Shown: positions 9,161 to 19,741 of the stretch, one piece after another
How the letters are laid out: each line of letters opens with the position of its first letter
Numbering within the stretch: the stretch's first letter is position 1
Made by a program: the position numbers and the translations under genes
Assembly (NCBI RefSeq): GCF_900114375.1
Contig: NZ_FOSV01000002.1
Span: 310,001 to 374,000 of the forward strand
Reading direction: 5' to 3'
DNA: 64,000 nucleotides
Source: Methylorubrum salsuginis
Lineage (GTDB): Bacteria > Pseudomonadota > Alphaproteobacteria > Rhizobiales > Beijerinckiaceae
The notes under the pieces: generated by a model
Seen by the model: the letters and a program-made list of their open reading frames with translations, nothing else
What the model was told of the DNA's origin: nothing
Database searches by the model: none

Positions 9161-9189
9161 TTGAATTGCCGCGCCGTCATGCGCATATC
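9161..9189 (+). promoter_or_regulatory. candidate sigma-32 (RpoH)-type promoter of htpG
   Basis: TTGAAT at 9161-9166 and CATATC at 9184-9189 are separated by exactly 17 bases. This resembles the alphaproteobacterial heat-shock promoter pattern (CTTGAA, 17-18 bases, then a C[CA]TATnT-like box). It lies 36 bases before the htpG start codon, where such a promoter is expected. The spacing and boxes are seen; the sigma-factor assignment is inferred. Confidence 0.45.
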
Positions 9190-9224
9190 GCCCCCGCTTT
9201 TTTTGCGAAGCGGGAGGCATCTGC

Positions 9225-11090
9225 GTGAGCGAGACGGTGGAGCGGCACGAGTTCGGTGCCGAGGTCGGGCGCCTGTTGGATCTGGTCGTCCACGCGCTCT
9301 ATTCCGACCGCGAGATCTTTCTGCGCGAACTCGTCGCCAACGCGGCGGACGCGACCGACCGGCGCCGGTTCGAGGCGCTGACCAACGAGGCCCTGGCGCT
9401 TCCCTCCGACGCCAAGGTGCTGATCGCCCCCGACAAGGCGGCGCGCACCCTGACCATTTCCGATGCCGGCATCGGCATGGCCAAGGAGGATCTTGCCCAA
9501 AACTTGGGCACCATCGCCCGTTCCGGCACCCGCGCCTTCTCGCAGGCGCTCGGCGAGAAGGCGGGTGAGGGCGAGGACCTGCGCCCGAGCCTGATCGGCC
9601 AGTTCGGCGTCGGCTTCTACTCGGCCTTCATGGTGGCCGACCGGGTCACCGTCACCTCGCGCCGCGCCGGCACCGACGAGGCCTGGACCTGGGCCTCCGA
9701 CGGCAAGGGCAGCTACACCCTGGAACCCGCCGCCCGCGAACAGGCCGGCACCGACATCGTCCTCCACATGAAGGACGACGCCGACGAGTATCTGGAGAGC
9801 TACCGGCTCGACCACGTCGTGCGCAAATGGGCCGACAACATCGCCGTGCCGATCGCGATCCGCGACGAGGAGGGCAAGGAGGAGGCGGCCAACCGCGGCA
9901 CCGCGCTCTGGCGCAAGCCCAAGTCCGAGGTGACGGACGAGCAGTACAAGGAATTCTACCGCACCGTCAGCCACGGCTTCGACGAGCCCTGGGCGACCCT
10001 GCACTGGCGGGCCGAGGGCGCGCTGGAATTCACCGGCCTCCTGTTCGTGCCGAGCATGAAGCCGTTCATGGCGGTGGAGGACGACCGCCGGTCCAAGGTG
10101 CGGCTGCACGTGCGCCGCATGTTCATCACCGACGAGGCCGAGCTGCTGCCGAACTGGCTGCGCTTCGTCCACGGCGTGGTCGACACCGACGACCTGCCGC
10201 TCAACGTCTCGCGCGAGATGCTGCAATCGACGCCGACGCTGCAGAAGATTCGCCGCGCGGTGACGACCCGCGTCATCAACGAGCTGTCGAACCGCTCCAA
10301 GAACGCCGAGAAGGCCGAGGACTACCAGAAATTCTTCGAGAATTTCGGCCCGATCCTCAAGGAGGGCATCTACGAGGATTACGAGCGCCGGGCCGAGATC
10401 GCGCCGCTGCTGCGCTTCCGCTCGTCCACGGAAGCCGGCTGGACCTCGCTGCCCGACTACGTGTCGCGGATGAAGCCCGAGCAGGAGGCGATCTACTACC
10501 TCGTCGCCGACGACGTGGAGGCGCTCAAGAACTCCGCCCAGCTCGAAGGTTTTCGCGCCCGCGGCGTGGAGGTGCTCTTGCTCTCCGACCACGTGGATGC
10601 GTTCTGGCCCGAGCAACTCGGTAAGTTCGAGGACAAGCCGCTGCGCTCGGTCACGCAGGGCGCGGCCGACCTGTCGAAGTTCAAGCCCGAGGGTGAGACC
10701 GGCGAGGCGCCGGCCGCCGACAAGCTGGTGGCCGCGCTCAAGCTCGCGCTCGGCGCCGACGTGTCGGACGTGCGCACGACCGACCGCCTCGTCGACAGCG
10801 CGGTGGTGCTCGCCGCCTCTGGTTCGGGGCCCGACCTTCAGATGCAGCGTCTGCTGCGCCGGGCCGGGCGCGGCTTCGGGGGCGGCGCGCCGATCCTGGA
10901 GATCAACCCGCGCCACGCCCTGATCCGCGCGCTCGACGCCCGCGCCGAGGCCGGCGACGACCTCGCCTCCGAGGCCGGCACCCTGCTCGACCTCGCCCGC
11001 GTGCAGGACGGCGACACCCCACGCGATCCGGTCGCCTTCGCCCGCGCGGTCGCGGCCGCGCTCGCGGGGACATCGGTACCGTCGGCGTGA
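9225..11090 (+). CDS. htpG: molecular chaperone HtpG (Hsp90)
   Basis: Cytosolic Hsp90-type ATP-dependent chaperone, 621 residues, normal for bacterial HtpG. Residues 1-220 are a GHKL ATPase domain: [19 protein letters not shown] carries the metal-coordinating Asn, followed by [20 protein letters not shown] and [14 protein letters not shown]. The middle domain includes [11 protein letters not shown], with the conserved Arg that contacts the gamma-phosphate. The C-terminal dimerisation domain ends near [11 protein letters not shown]. The start is GTG at 9225, preceded by a good GCGGGAGG ribosome-binding site. One family oddity is [12 protein letters not shown], where most HtpG proteins have SNASDALDKLRF. 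A candidate RpoH promoter is upstream, consistent with heat induction. Confidence 0.97.
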   Translation: MSETVERHEFGAEVGRLLDLVVHALYSDREIFLRELVANAADATDRRRFEALTNEALALPSDAKVLIAPDKAARTLTISDAGIGMAKEDLAQNLGTIARSGTRAFSQALGEKAGEGEDLRPSLIGQFGVGFYSAFMVADRVTVTSRRAGTDEAWTWASDGKGSYTLEPAAREQAGTDIVLHMKDDADEYLESYRLDHVVRKWADNIAVPIAIRDEEGKEEAANRGTALWRKPKSEVTDEQYKEFYRTVSHGFDEPWATLHWRAEGALEFTGLLFVPSMKPFMAVEDDRRSKVRLHVRRMFITDEAELLPNWLRFVHGVVDTDDLPLNVSREMLQSTPTLQKIRRAVTTRVINELSNRSKNAEKAEDYQKFFENFGPILKEGIYEDYERRAEIAPLLRFRSSTEAGWTSLPDYVSRMKPEQEAIYYLVADDVEALKNSAQLEGFRARGVEVLLLSDHVDAFWPEQLGKFEDKPLRSVTQGAADLSKFKPEGETGEAPAADKLVAALKLALGADVSDVRTTDRLVDSAVVLAASGSGPDLQMQRLLRRAGRGFGGGAPILEINPRHALIRALDARAEAGDDLASEAGTLLDLARVQDGDTPRDPVAFARAVAAALAGTSVPSA

Positions 11091-11108
11091 GGAAGGATGG
11101 GGCGCGGA

Positions 11109-11327
11109 TCAGATCCGCGTCCCGTCGTCCCTCGGCGGGGAGCCGCAGCGAAAGCGGGCGACCCGCCAGCGGTCGCCGTGCTGGTTCTGCCACGCCGCCA
11201 TCTGCGGCTGGGCCACCGCGAGGCATTGCTGCGGCGTGACGATGTCTTCGTTGAAGCGGTGGACCCGCATCACGCAATGGGTGGGGTTGGCGACCATGCA
11301 GGTCATGAAGTAGAGGCCGTAGAGCAT
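11109..11327 (-). CDS. small basic/Cys-containing protein, unknown
   Basis: 72-residue protein beginning MLYGLYFMTCMVANPTHCVM and continuing with RVHRFNEDIVTPQQCLAVAQ. I do not recognise the family. It has three cysteines in the N-terminal half, a short hydrophobic start that could be a weak membrane or signal segment, and an Arg-rich tail (RWRVARFRCGSPPRDD). I favour the start at 11327 because ACGGAG lies about 10 bases upstream. The frame stays open further upstream but becomes Arg/Pro-rich. It is convergent with htpG, only 18 bases apart, and a short palindrome (CGCGGATCAGATCCGCG) lies over the shared 3' ends. It may be a small envelope or stress protein, but nothing proves function. Confidence 0.5.
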   Translation of the reverse strand: MLYGLYFMTCMVANPTHCVMRVHRFNEDIVTPQQCLAVAQPQMAAWQNQHGDRWRVARFRCGSPPRDDGTRI

Positions 11328-11550
11328 GCGGTGAGGCTCCGTGACGTCGTGAGCATCGCCTCCCGGGCCGTGTCGTTTCTTGATGGTTTGCCGAGAAAGC
11401 ACATCGCAATCGGCGTGCCGAAGGTTCCGCTGCACCTTGCCGGAATTGCACTGGTGGATTGCTGTTGTCGCGCTGCAACATCTCGGATGATGCAACCGGC
11501 TCCGGCGCCCGACGTTGACAGCCTCGCTCTCCTCAAGCGAACAGCGACGC

Positions 11551-11844
11551 ATGACCGCCGACCCTTCCCGCGATCCGCAGACCGCCCGCCGCGACAAGCG
11601 GATCGCCCTCGGCATCCTCGGCCTCGTCGGCGCGACCGTGCTGATCGGTGCGCTCGCGCCGATGGGACAGTCCGCGGGGCATAAGGCCGCCGTGCTGGCG
11701 CCCGCCGACGATCCGGCCTGCGCCGAGTGGGGCGACGGCTGCAAGGTCTGCCGCCGCCTCGAGACCGGACCCGCCTGCTCGCTGCCGGGCATTGCCTGCA
11801 CGCCGGGAAAGGTCGCCTGCCTGCGCGGCACCGGAGAGCCGTGA
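11551..11844 (+). CDS. small membrane-anchored cysteine-rich protein
   Basis: 97-residue protein with a short charged N-terminus (RDPQTARRDKR), one hydrophobic helix at about residues 19-38 (IALGILGLVGATVLIGALAP) and a C-terminal region with six cysteines (CAEWGDGCKVCRR, then GPACSLPGIACTPGKVAC). The layout suggests an N-in bitopic protein whose Cys-rich domain lies in the periplasm, perhaps disulfide-bonded. I do not assign a function. I chose the ATG at 11551; an in-frame start 12 codons earlier adds only a Ser-rich leader. Its stop overlaps the gluQ start by 4 bases (GTGA), so the two genes are translationally coupled, although no functional link is obvious. Confidence 0.7.
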   Translation: MTADPSRDPQTARRDKRIALGILGLVGATVLIGALAPMGQSAGHKAAVLAPADDPACAEWGDGCKVCRRLETGPACSLPGIACTPGKVACLRGTGEP

Positions 11845-12713
11845 GCCGGCCGACCCTTCGCTTCGCGCCGAGCCCGAACGGTCGTCTCCATCTCGGCCAT
11901 GCCTTCTCCGCCCTGACCAACGCCCGCATCGCCCAAAATCTCGGCGGAAGGCTCCTGCTGCGGATCGAGGACATCGATCTCGGCCGGACCCGACCCGAAT
12001 TCGTGCAGGCGATCTTCGACGACCTGGCGTGGCTCGGCCTGAACTTCGACGGCCCGGTGCGGCGCCAGTCCGGGCATTTTTCGGAATATGTTCGGGCGCG
12101 GGATGCGCTCGCCGTGCGAAAACTCCTTTATCCGTGCTTCTGCTCGCGCGGGCGGATCGCGGCGGCCATTACCGAGCGCGAGGCGTCAGGCGCGCGGGTC
12201 GCGCGCGATCCCGACGGCGCGCCGCTCTATCCGGGCACCTGCCACGCGCTCCCCGGCGACGAAGTCCGGGCCCGCATCGACGGTGGCGCGCCGCATACGT
12301 GGCGTCTCGACAGCGCGGCGGCCCTGGCCGAGATCACCGCTCCTCTCGTCATCCGTCGTTTCGCCCCGGACGGCTCGCAGGATACCGTCCCGGCCGACCC
12401 GGCCCGCTGGGGCGACGCGGTGATCGCCCGCCGCGACGTGCCGACGAGCTATCATCTCGCCGTGGTCTGGGACGATGCGGAGCAGGGCATCAGCCACGTG
12501 GTCCGCGGCCAGGATCTGGAGGCGGCGACCGACCTGCACGTCCTGTTGCAGCACCTGCTCGGCCTGCCGAGCCCGGCCTATCACCACCACGGGCTGATCC
12601 GCGACGAGACCGGCGACAAGCTCGCCAAGTCGAAGGGCTCGGAATCGCTGGCGGACCTGCGCGCCCGCGGCGTCACCCCGGGTGCCGTGCGCGCCATGCT
12701 GGGCTTCGCCTGA
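11841..12713 (+). CDS. gluQ: glutamyl-queuosine tRNA(Asp) synthetase
   Basis: GluQ (YadB) activates glutamate and attaches it to queuosine in the anticodon loop of tRNA(Asp). The 290-residue length is typical of this truncated GluRS paralogue, which lacks the anticodon-binding domain. The class I catalytic core is clear: RFAPSPNGRLHLGHAFSAL (HIGH motif), LLLRIEDIDLGRTRPE, a zinc site PCFCSRGR plus the later YPGTCHALP, and DKLAKSKGSES as the KMSKS equivalent. It starts with GTG at 11841, overlapping the upstream small Cys-rich gene. A hairpin follows the stop and converges with cmk. Full-length GluRS is excluded by length. Confidence 0.94.
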   Translation: MSRPTLRFAPSPNGRLHLGHAFSALTNARIAQNLGGRLLLRIEDIDLGRTRPEFVQAIFDDLAWLGLNFDGPVRRQSGHFSEYVRARDALAVRKLLYPCFCSRGRIAAAITEREASGARVARDPDGAPLYPGTCHALPGDEVRARIDGGAPHTWRLDSAAALAEITAPLVIRRFAPDGSQDTVPADPARWGDAVIARRDVPTSYHLAVVWDDAEQGISHVVRGQDLEAATDLHVLLQHLLGLPSPAYHHHGLIRDETGDKLAKSKGSESLADLRARGVTPGAVRAMLGFA

Positions 12714-12766
12714 CGCGCGAGTTCGGGCAGGCGGTCGAAATCCCCGTCGGAACCCGGCTTCCCATA

Positions 12767-12805
12767 CGTCGCCCCGAAAGCCGATAACCGCCTTTCGGGA
12801 CGACG
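12767..12805. terminator. bidirectional hairpin between gluQ and cmk
   Basis: CGTCGCCCCGAAAG and CTTTCGGGACGACG form a 14-base stem with one G:U-type mismatch and an 11-base loop. It sits between convergent stop codons (gluQ at 12713, cmk at 12808), and so probably terminates both. The arms share the CCCGAAAG core of the dispersed GCATCG palindromes. Confidence 0.65.
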
Positions 12806-12807
12806 CC

Positions 12808-13445
12808 CTAAAGGGAGCCGAGCCGGATCACGAGGGCGAGCGCTTCGGCGAAGGCGGCGTCGGCGTCGAGGTCGGTCGTGTCCAGCACCACCGCGTCGGC
12901 GGCGGCCTTGAGCGGGGCGGCGGTGCGGCTCGAATCGCGGGCGTCGCGGGCGCGGATGTCGGCGAGGATCGCCTCCGGCGCGGCGGCCTCGCCCCGGCCG
13001 GCGAGTTCGCGATGGCGCCGCCGCGCCCGTTCCTCGGGGGTCGCGGTGATGAACAGCTTCACCCGCGCGTCGGGGCAGACCACCGTGCCGATGTCGCGCC
13101 CGTCGAGGACGGCGCCCTCGGGCCCCCCGGCGAAGCGCTGCTGCCAGGAGAGGAGCGCGGCGCGCACCTGCGGCACCGAGGAGACCCGCGAGGCGGCCTC
13201 GCCCATCGCCCGCTCGCGCAGGCGCGGATCGTTCAAGCCCTCGGCCGAGAGCGCGGCGGCGGCGCGGGCGGCGGCCGCCTCGTCGCCGAGATCGGTGCCG
13301 GCATCGATGAGGGCGAGGGCGACCGCGCGGTAGAGCAGGCCGGTGTCGAGATGCGGCAGGCCGAAATGCGCGGCGAGCCGCTTGGCGAGCGTGCCCTTGC
13401 CGGAGGCGGCCGGGCCGTCGATGGCGATGACGAGGGGGGCGCCCA

Positions 13446-13446
<1 letters not shown>
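12808..13446 (-). CDS. cmk: (d)CMP kinase
   Basis: Cytidylate kinase: ATP + (d)CMP to ADP + (d)CDP, in pyrimidine nucleotide recycling. The 212-residue protein begins [20 protein letters not shown], a P-loop of the Cmk type, followed by [13 protein letters not shown] (NMP-binding) and [16 protein letters not shown] (conserved DGRDIGT). RRRHREL is in the lid region. The ATG at 13446 overlaps the aroA stop (TGATG), the common aroA-cmk arrangement of alphaproteobacteria. In many relatives rpsA follows, but here the next gene is the convergent gluQ, so that link is broken. Confidence 0.96.
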
Positions 13447-14963
<1,517 letters not shown>

Positions 14964-15012
14964 TTACCAAGGGATGGGGTGAGCGTACCGACGACTCGAC
15001 AGGACCCAACAT

Positions 15013-15345
15013 ATGTTTATTGTTCGGCGCATGACCCACATGCGTCGCTGTCTCCGCAAGGTCGAACAAGCCGCTGCGGCCGCCGATCCGGCTCTCGCCG
15101 AGCGCATCCGCGAAGCCTTGGACGAGTTGGAGGCGGCCTATCTCCGCCCCAGCGAGCGCATCGTCGCCCTCGAAGCCCTCCTTCATGGATTCGAGCATAG
15201 CCATCTGGCTGAAAACGCGTGGCTCGGCCGGCTCCTGCGCGTGGCCATCGATCGGCGCCAGGGAGACTTGGCCCGCTCCGCCGCCCCGCGTGTCGCCCCG
15301 CAAGCCCTTCGGCCGACCGCGTCGCTGCAGGCCAATCCTCTGTGA
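15013..15345 (+). CDS. small hypothetical helical protein
   Basis: 110-residue protein that I do not recognise. Residues 10-75 are strongly helical (CLRKVEQAAAAADPALAERI, ALDELEAAYLRPSERIVAL). The tail (ARSAAPRVAPQALRPTASL) is low complexity. Codon positions look like the surrounding coding DNA. Internal ATGs at 15031 and 15040 are alternative starts. It lies divergent from aroA with a 205-base gap and is followed by a 261-base gap before the FYDLN-acid gene. No domain, signal peptide or membrane segment is visible. Confidence 0.55.
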   Translation: MFIVRRMTHMRRCLRKVEQAAAAADPALAERIREALDELEAAYLRPSERIVALEALLHGFEHSHLAENAWLGRLLRVAIDRRQGDLARSAAPRVAPQALRPTASLQANPL

Positions 15346-15606
15346 CGGATCGATGACGGCGGCACCCCGTGAGCCTGTTGCATCTCGGGCACAGCGAAGC
15401 TCGGAGCGAAACGGTAACGCTTTCGTCAGTTCCTTGATGAGACCCGGAACCACCTGAAGGCGCGCACATCCATCCGGGATGGCGCGCCTTGCTTTTTCGC
15501 GCGGCCGCCGGCCCGGGCACGGGTCTATTTGACATGGGCTGAGGCTGCGACTAACGGGGCCGCTCCTCCCCGACCCCCTTCGACATCTGCCCAGAGGTTC
15601 GCTGCC

Positions 15607-15984
15607 GTGGCTAGACCGGAACTCGGCGTCAAGCGCCAGTGCATGAATTGCGGTGCCAAGTTCTACGACCTCGACCGCGATCCGGCGACCTGCCCGAAAT
15701 GCGGTACGATCTATCAGGTCGCCACCAGCCGCGTCGCCCCGCCGATCGCCAGCCGCGCGGCGGACGACGACGAGGAGGAAGAGGAGAAGGCCGGCCCGGA
15801 GATCGTCTCCCTGGATGAGGCCGAGTCGAACGACGACGCCGACGACATCAGCGTGGACGACGACGAGAGCGGCGACGACGCCGGCACCGGCGGCGACGAC
15901 GACACCTTCCTGGAAGAGGAAGACGGCGACGACGACGTCTCGGATCTGATCGACAACGATTCCGACAACGACGAAGAGGGCTGA
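15607..15984 (+). CDS. FYDLN acid domain protein (TIGR02300 family)
   Basis: Alphaproteobacterial family of unknown function, 125 residues. The N-terminal third is a zinc ribbon: KRQCMNCGAKFYDLDRDPAT then CPKCGTIYQV, giving the two CxxC pairs and the FYDLxRxP signature. From residue 56 on, the protein is an extreme Asp/Glu tail with runs such as DDDEEEEEK and DDDTFLEEEDGDDD, predicted to be disordered. The GTG at 15607 begins VARPELGVKRQC, the usual family N-terminus. An in-frame ATG 26 codons upstream adds an unrelated sequence. In many relatives this gene is next to a tRNA-Ala and aroA. AroA is near here, but no tRNA could be found. Confidence 0.88.
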   Translation: MARPELGVKRQCMNCGAKFYDLDRDPATCPKCGTIYQVATSRVAPPIASRAADDDEEEEEKAGPEIVSLDEAESNDDADDISVDDDESGDDAGTGGDDDTFLEEEDGDDDVSDLIDNDSDNDEEG

Positions 15985-16595
15985 GGCCCGCCTCGTCTCG
16001 TCAACGGGTCTCGGGCCCCCCCGGGATCCGTCCGGTCCGATCGATGGACCTGAAGCCGGAGGCGCTCGGGCGGCGCTCCGGCCTTCAATCCCGAACCCGT
16101 CCCCGCCTCCTCTCCGTCGTTCGGGCCGGGCTACGGCGGTTGATTCGCCCGCCGGTGGCCTCCTTGGCCCGGACAGGCTGGGCCGCTTTCGCCGCGGCGA
16201 TCCCCGCCGGCTGGCCCTCCGGCCGCGACACGGCCCGCTTCGGCACCGATCGCTCCCGCCCGCCAGACTCTCCCGGATCGGCACGGTCCCGCTCGGCAAG
16301 ATCCGGGCGCGGCGCCGGGTCTCATTGCGAATTGTCCTGGGTACCGGATCCCGGCAGACCCCCCAGGTGCTTGTGCCGCATCGGCTTTTTTCCGAAACTC
16401 GGTATCCGCCGTTCGGGCCGACTCCCGGGCGCAAACGCCTGACGCTCCCATTTCTGTCCCTGGACGGCACATCGCAACCGGCAACACCCTTGCACTTCCT
16501 CCGGTCAATACTCGGGCCTGTCCCGGGCGGAACGGACGGGCGGTCGCTTGCGGTCGCCGAGATGAGAGGAACCGGACCAGGGCCGGTTTTGTGGA
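15985..16595. other. 611-base gene-free region before the exopolysaccharide genes
   Basis: No convincing gene on either strand: the open frames are Arg/Pro-rich, with no domains and no good starts. It contains one copy of the dispersed GCATCG palindrome (16377-16422) and a weak stem, CCGGAG / CTCCGG, around 16054-16079. A promoter for the GumC-like gene at 16596 should lie here, but I cannot point to one. Confidence 0.6.
16377..16422 (-). repeat. dispersed GCATCG...TTTCGGAAAA palindrome
   Basis: Read on the minus strand, this is GGCCCGAACGG, a spacer, then GAGTTTCGGAAAAAAGCCGATGC. That closely matches the copy at 37580-37624. It is imperfectly palindromic and intergenic. Confidence 0.65.
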
Positions 16596-18110
16596 ATGAC
16601 GAGCCACCTCAGCATGCGTGGAGCCGTGCCGCTGTCCTCCTTCGACTGGCGCGCCGAGACCGCCGGGCAATCGCGGTCGGTCAGCCCCGCTCAGGTCATG
16701 GGGATGCTCCGTCGGCGGCGCTGGCTGATCGGCTTCGCCCTCGTCCTCGGCCTCCTCGGCGCCGTGGGCGTCGTGGCCACGATGGAGCCGCGCTACGTCG
16801 CCACCGCCCAGGTCATCATCGATCCGCGCGGCCTGCGCGTGGTCGAGCGCGAGGTGACACCGAGCGTCGACAATGCCGACGCCCAGATCGCCACCGTCGA
16901 GAACGAGATGCGGGTGCTGCGCTCCAGCGCGGTGTTCGACGCGCTGATCACCCGCGAAGGGCTCGATCAGGATCCCGAATTCGTCGGAAACCCGCCGGGA
17001 TTGCTGCGCCGGATGCGCGGCGCGATCACGGATTTCCTCGGCGCCGCCCCGGCCCGCACGCCGGACCCGCGCCGGAGCGCGCTCCAGGCCCTGGAGCGCA
17101 AGGTCGCCGTGCGCCGCGCCGAGCGCAGCTTCGTCATCGAGGTGACCGTCGCCACCCGCGACCCCGACAAGTCGGCCCGCATCGCCAACGACCTCGTCGC
17201 GATCTACACCGAGCAGGCGAACAAGACCCGCGCCGACCTCGCCCGCCGCTCCGGCGCCTCCCTCGACGACCGGCTGGCGGAACTGCGCGCCGCCGTGCGC
17301 AAGGCGGAGGACAAGGTCGAGACCTTCAAGAGCAAGAACGACCTCGTCAGCGCCGACGGTACCCTCACCCGCGACCGGCGCCTGCGCGACCTCAACGCCC
17401 AGCTCGTCACCGCCCGCGCCCGCTCGACCGAGGCGCTCGCCCGGATGGAGCAGGTGACCGCGCTGCACGGCAAGCTCGACGGCCTGACCGAGGCGGTGCA
17501 GTCGCAAGCCGTGCTGCAACTGCGCGGCCAGATCGCCGAGGCGCGCCGCCGCCGGGCCAACCTCGCCAACGTGCTGGGGCCGCGCCATCCCGATCTGGCC
17601 TCGGTCGGCCGCGAGATCGACGTGCTGCAGGACCAGCTCGATCAGGAGCTGCGCCGCATCGGCGAGGCCGCCCGCAACGATTACCGCCGCGCCAAGCAGA
17701 CCGAGGAGCAGCTGCGCCGCACCGTGGAGTCGATGTCGCGGGCCTCCTTCGCCGACAGCCGGGCGCTGACCGAGCTGCGCGAGCTGGAGCGCGAGGCCGA
17801 GACCCGCCGCACTTTGTACTCGCAGTACCTCGCCCGCGCCCGCGAACTGGCCGAGCAGACCCAGGTCGATCTCAACAACGTCCGGGCGATCGGCGCCGCG
17901 ATCCCGCCCGACCAGGCGGCCAACCTGAGCAAGGCGGTCATCCTCGCGCTCGGCACCCTGATCGGCGGCGTCCTCGGCATCCTCGCCGCCATCGCCCTCG
18001 GCGTCCTGCGCGGCGAGGCGCGCCCGGCGAGCGAGGCGCCCGGCCCCCGCCCGGCCGCGACCGAGCCGCCGCGCGAGACCGTCGCCTGGACCCCGCGCGA
18101 CTTCCGCTGA
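16596..18110 (+). CDS. GumC/Wzz-type polysaccharide chain-length/export protein
   Basis: Polysaccharide co-polymerase (PCP) expected to control chain length or bridge polymerase and export of an exopolysaccharide. The 504-residue protein has a cytoplasmic head, a TM helix at about residues 47-64 (WLIGFALVLGLLGAVGVVAT), a Wzz domain, a long periplasmic coiled-coil region (about 200-400) with the GNVR-like segment ELEREAETRRTLYSQYLARA, and a second TM near residues 445-470 (VILALGTLIGGVLGILAAIA). There is no C-terminal tyrosine kinase domain; it ends after a Pro/Ala/Glu-rich tail, so any BY-kinase must be encoded elsewhere. It leads a plus-strand cluster with a Wzy-like protein 175 bases downstream. 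Confidence 0.88.
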   Translation: MTSHLSMRGAVPLSSFDWRAETAGQSRSVSPAQVMGMLRRRRWLIGFALVLGLLGAVGVVATMEPRYVATAQVIIDPRGLRVVEREVTPSVDNADAQIATVENEMRVLRSSAVFDALITREGLDQDPEFVGNPPGLLRRMRGAITDFLGAAPARTPDPRRSALQALERKVAVRRAERSFVIEVTVATRDPDKSARIANDLVAIYTEQANKTRADLARRSGASLDDRLAELRAAVRKAEDKVETFKSKNDLVSADGTLTRDRRLRDLNAQLVTARARSTEALARMEQVTALHGKLDGLTEAVQSQAVLQLRGQIAEARRRRANLANVLGPRHPDLASVGREIDVLQDQLDQELRRIGEAARNDYRRAKQTEEQLRRTVESMSRASFADSRALTELRELEREAETRRTLYSQYLARARELAEQTQVDLNNVRAIGAAIPPDQAANLSKAVILALGTLIGGVLGILAAIALGVLRGEARPASEAPGPRPAATEPPRETVAWTPRDFR

Positions 18111-18285
18111 CACCGGCTCGGTTAAGCCTGTCCGGCGAAACTCCCCGGCCGCCCGCCGTTTCGGCCTCCGAGGCGACGGTGCGGCAGGAGTTCCGTGAAA
18201 GGCTGCTCGCACACCGGTCCGCCCGCCCACGCGTGCGGCCGAAAGCGCCACAATCACGAGCGCGACGATCACGAGCGCCACGACC

Positions 18286-19647
18286 ATGAGCGACACGGCC
18301 TTTCCGTCTTCCACCGCGCCGGCCCTGGCCGCCCCGATGTCGGCCGCGCCGCGCCGCACCACCGGCGAGCTGTGGCGCACGCTGTTCGTCGTCTTCGCCG
18401 TGCTGATGTGCGTGAACGCCTTCTACGCGACGTTTGCGGGCGGCAGCGACGAACTCGGCGGCGACAAGGCCCACGTGCCGTCGAACCGCGGCAACCTGCT
18501 CTATGTCGGCCTCTGGCTCGCCCTCTATGGCTGCTCCGCCTGGGTGGTGTTCCGCGATTTCCTGCGCAACGGGCTCGATCTGTGCCTCGTCGGGATCATG
18601 CCGCTCGCCGGCTACATCATGCTCTCGTCCACGTGGTCGTACGACCCCTGGGCCTCGATCGTGCCGGCCACGATGCTGGCGCTCAACATGGTCATCGCCG
18701 CCGCTCTCGCCTCGGTGGTCCATCCGGCGCGGTTCCTGCGCATCTTTGCCTGGACCAACGTGATCCTCGTCGCGATCTCGCTGGCCCTGGTGGTGATCAC
18801 CCCGGACACGGTGCGTACCGACATCAACCGGCCGGGCCTCCTGATGACGGGCGAATTGTTCGGGGCCTACCCCAACAAGACCATCCACGGCATGTCGGCC
18901 TCGATCGCGATCCTCGTGCTGTTGTTCCTGCCGGGTTCGAGCCCCCGCGGCCTGCGCTGGCCGGCGCTCGGCATCCTGACGCTGGGCCTGATCCTGTCGA
19001 ACTCGGCCGCCTCGGTCGGCGGGACCCTCGCGGCGGGGGCGACGCTGTTCGCCGCCCGGCTCCTGCCGCGGTTCGGCCGCCCGATCTTCGCAGGCGTCAC
19101 CGGCCTGTCGATCCTGTTCGCCCTCAGCCTGCCCTTCGTCGGCATCGGCGAGATCGCCACCGCCCTCGGCCGCAGCGCCGACTTCACCGGCCGCACCAGC
19201 TTCTGGCCCTACGGCATCGAAGCCATCAAGGAGCGCCCCCTGTTCGGCTACGGTTACCTGAGCTTCTTCAGCACCGACCCGTTCTCGAAGGTGTGGCGGC
19301 TGTGGGAGCAGGAGCTGTATTTCTTCACGCCCGAGTTCCACAATACCTTCCTCGACATCCTCATCGCACTGGGGCTGGTCGGCGGCGTCCTCTACCTCGG
19401 CTTGCTGTTCGTCTCGTCCGCCGTCTTCGCTCATCCGACCTTGGAGCGCCGCTGCGCCTTCCTGCTCTCGGCGATCCTGATCCTGTTCATCCTCAACAGC
19501 GCCACGAACTACATCTTCTTGGCGCATAACCGGCTGCCGGCGATCTTCCAGTTCTACTGCCTGTTCGTGCTGTGCCGCAGCTACCGATCGGCTCCGCCGG
19601 GCTTGTGGGTCGGCCTCGTCCCGCCCCTCCGCGGTGCCGTCCGATGA
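18286..19647 (+). CDS. O-antigen ligase / Wzy-ExoQ-like polysaccharide polymerase
   Basis: Polytopic inner-membrane protein of 453 residues with about 11-12 hydrophobic helices. A large periplasmic loop contains GRTSFWPYGIEAIKERPLFG and FFTPEFHNTFLDILIALGLV. The RxxxW...R PLfGxGy...HNtfL pattern is the signature of Wzy_C/ExoQ/WaaL proteins. It likely polymerises exopolysaccharide repeat units or ligates glycans; the two cannot be separated from sequence. Genomic pairing with the GumC-like protein favours an exopolysaccharide polymerase. The coding end (19647) abuts a dispersed palindrome, and the acyltransferase gene follows. Confidence 0.88.
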   Translation: MSDTAFPSSTAPALAAPMSAAPRRTTGELWRTLFVVFAVLMCVNAFYATFAGGSDELGGDKAHVPSNRGNLLYVGLWLALYGCSAWVVFRDFLRNGLDLCLVGIMPLAGYIMLSSTWSYDPWASIVPATMLALNMVIAAALASVVHPARFLRIFAWTNVILVAISLALVVITPDTVRTDINRPGLLMTGELFGAYPNKTIHGMSASIAILVLLFLPGSSPRGLRWPALGILTLGLILSNSAASVGGTLAAGATLFAARLLPRFGRPIFAGVTGLSILFALSLPFVGIGEIATALGRSADFTGRTSFWPYGIEAIKERPLFGYGYLSFFSTDPFSKVWRLWEQELYFFTPEFHNTFLDILIALGLVGGVLYLGLLFVSSAVFAHPTLERRCAFLLSAILILFILNSATNYIFLAHNRLPAIFQFYCLFVLCRSYRSAPPGLWVGLVPPLRGAVR

Positions 19648-19651
19648 GGAC

Positions 19652-19697
19652 GCATCGACCCGAAAGGGGGCCGCCGGCTTTCGAAAGACGCCGATGC
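19652..19697 (+). repeat. dispersed GCATCG palindrome
   Basis: Starts GCATCGACCCGAAAG, then GCCGGCTTTCGAAAGACG, and ends CCGATGC. It lies between the polymerase stop and the acyltransferase start. The longest open frame of the acyltransferase would run through it, which is one reason to place that start further downstream. Confidence 0.7.
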
Positions 19698-19741
19698 GGC
19701 GCACCGATCCAGCCCTGCGCGGATGGGAGCGCGCCCACGAC

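Noticed and set aside
8635..9186. 183-residue minus-strand frame across the htpG upstream region
   Set aside because: It overlaps a better plus-strand small gene and the promoter, and has no recognisable features.
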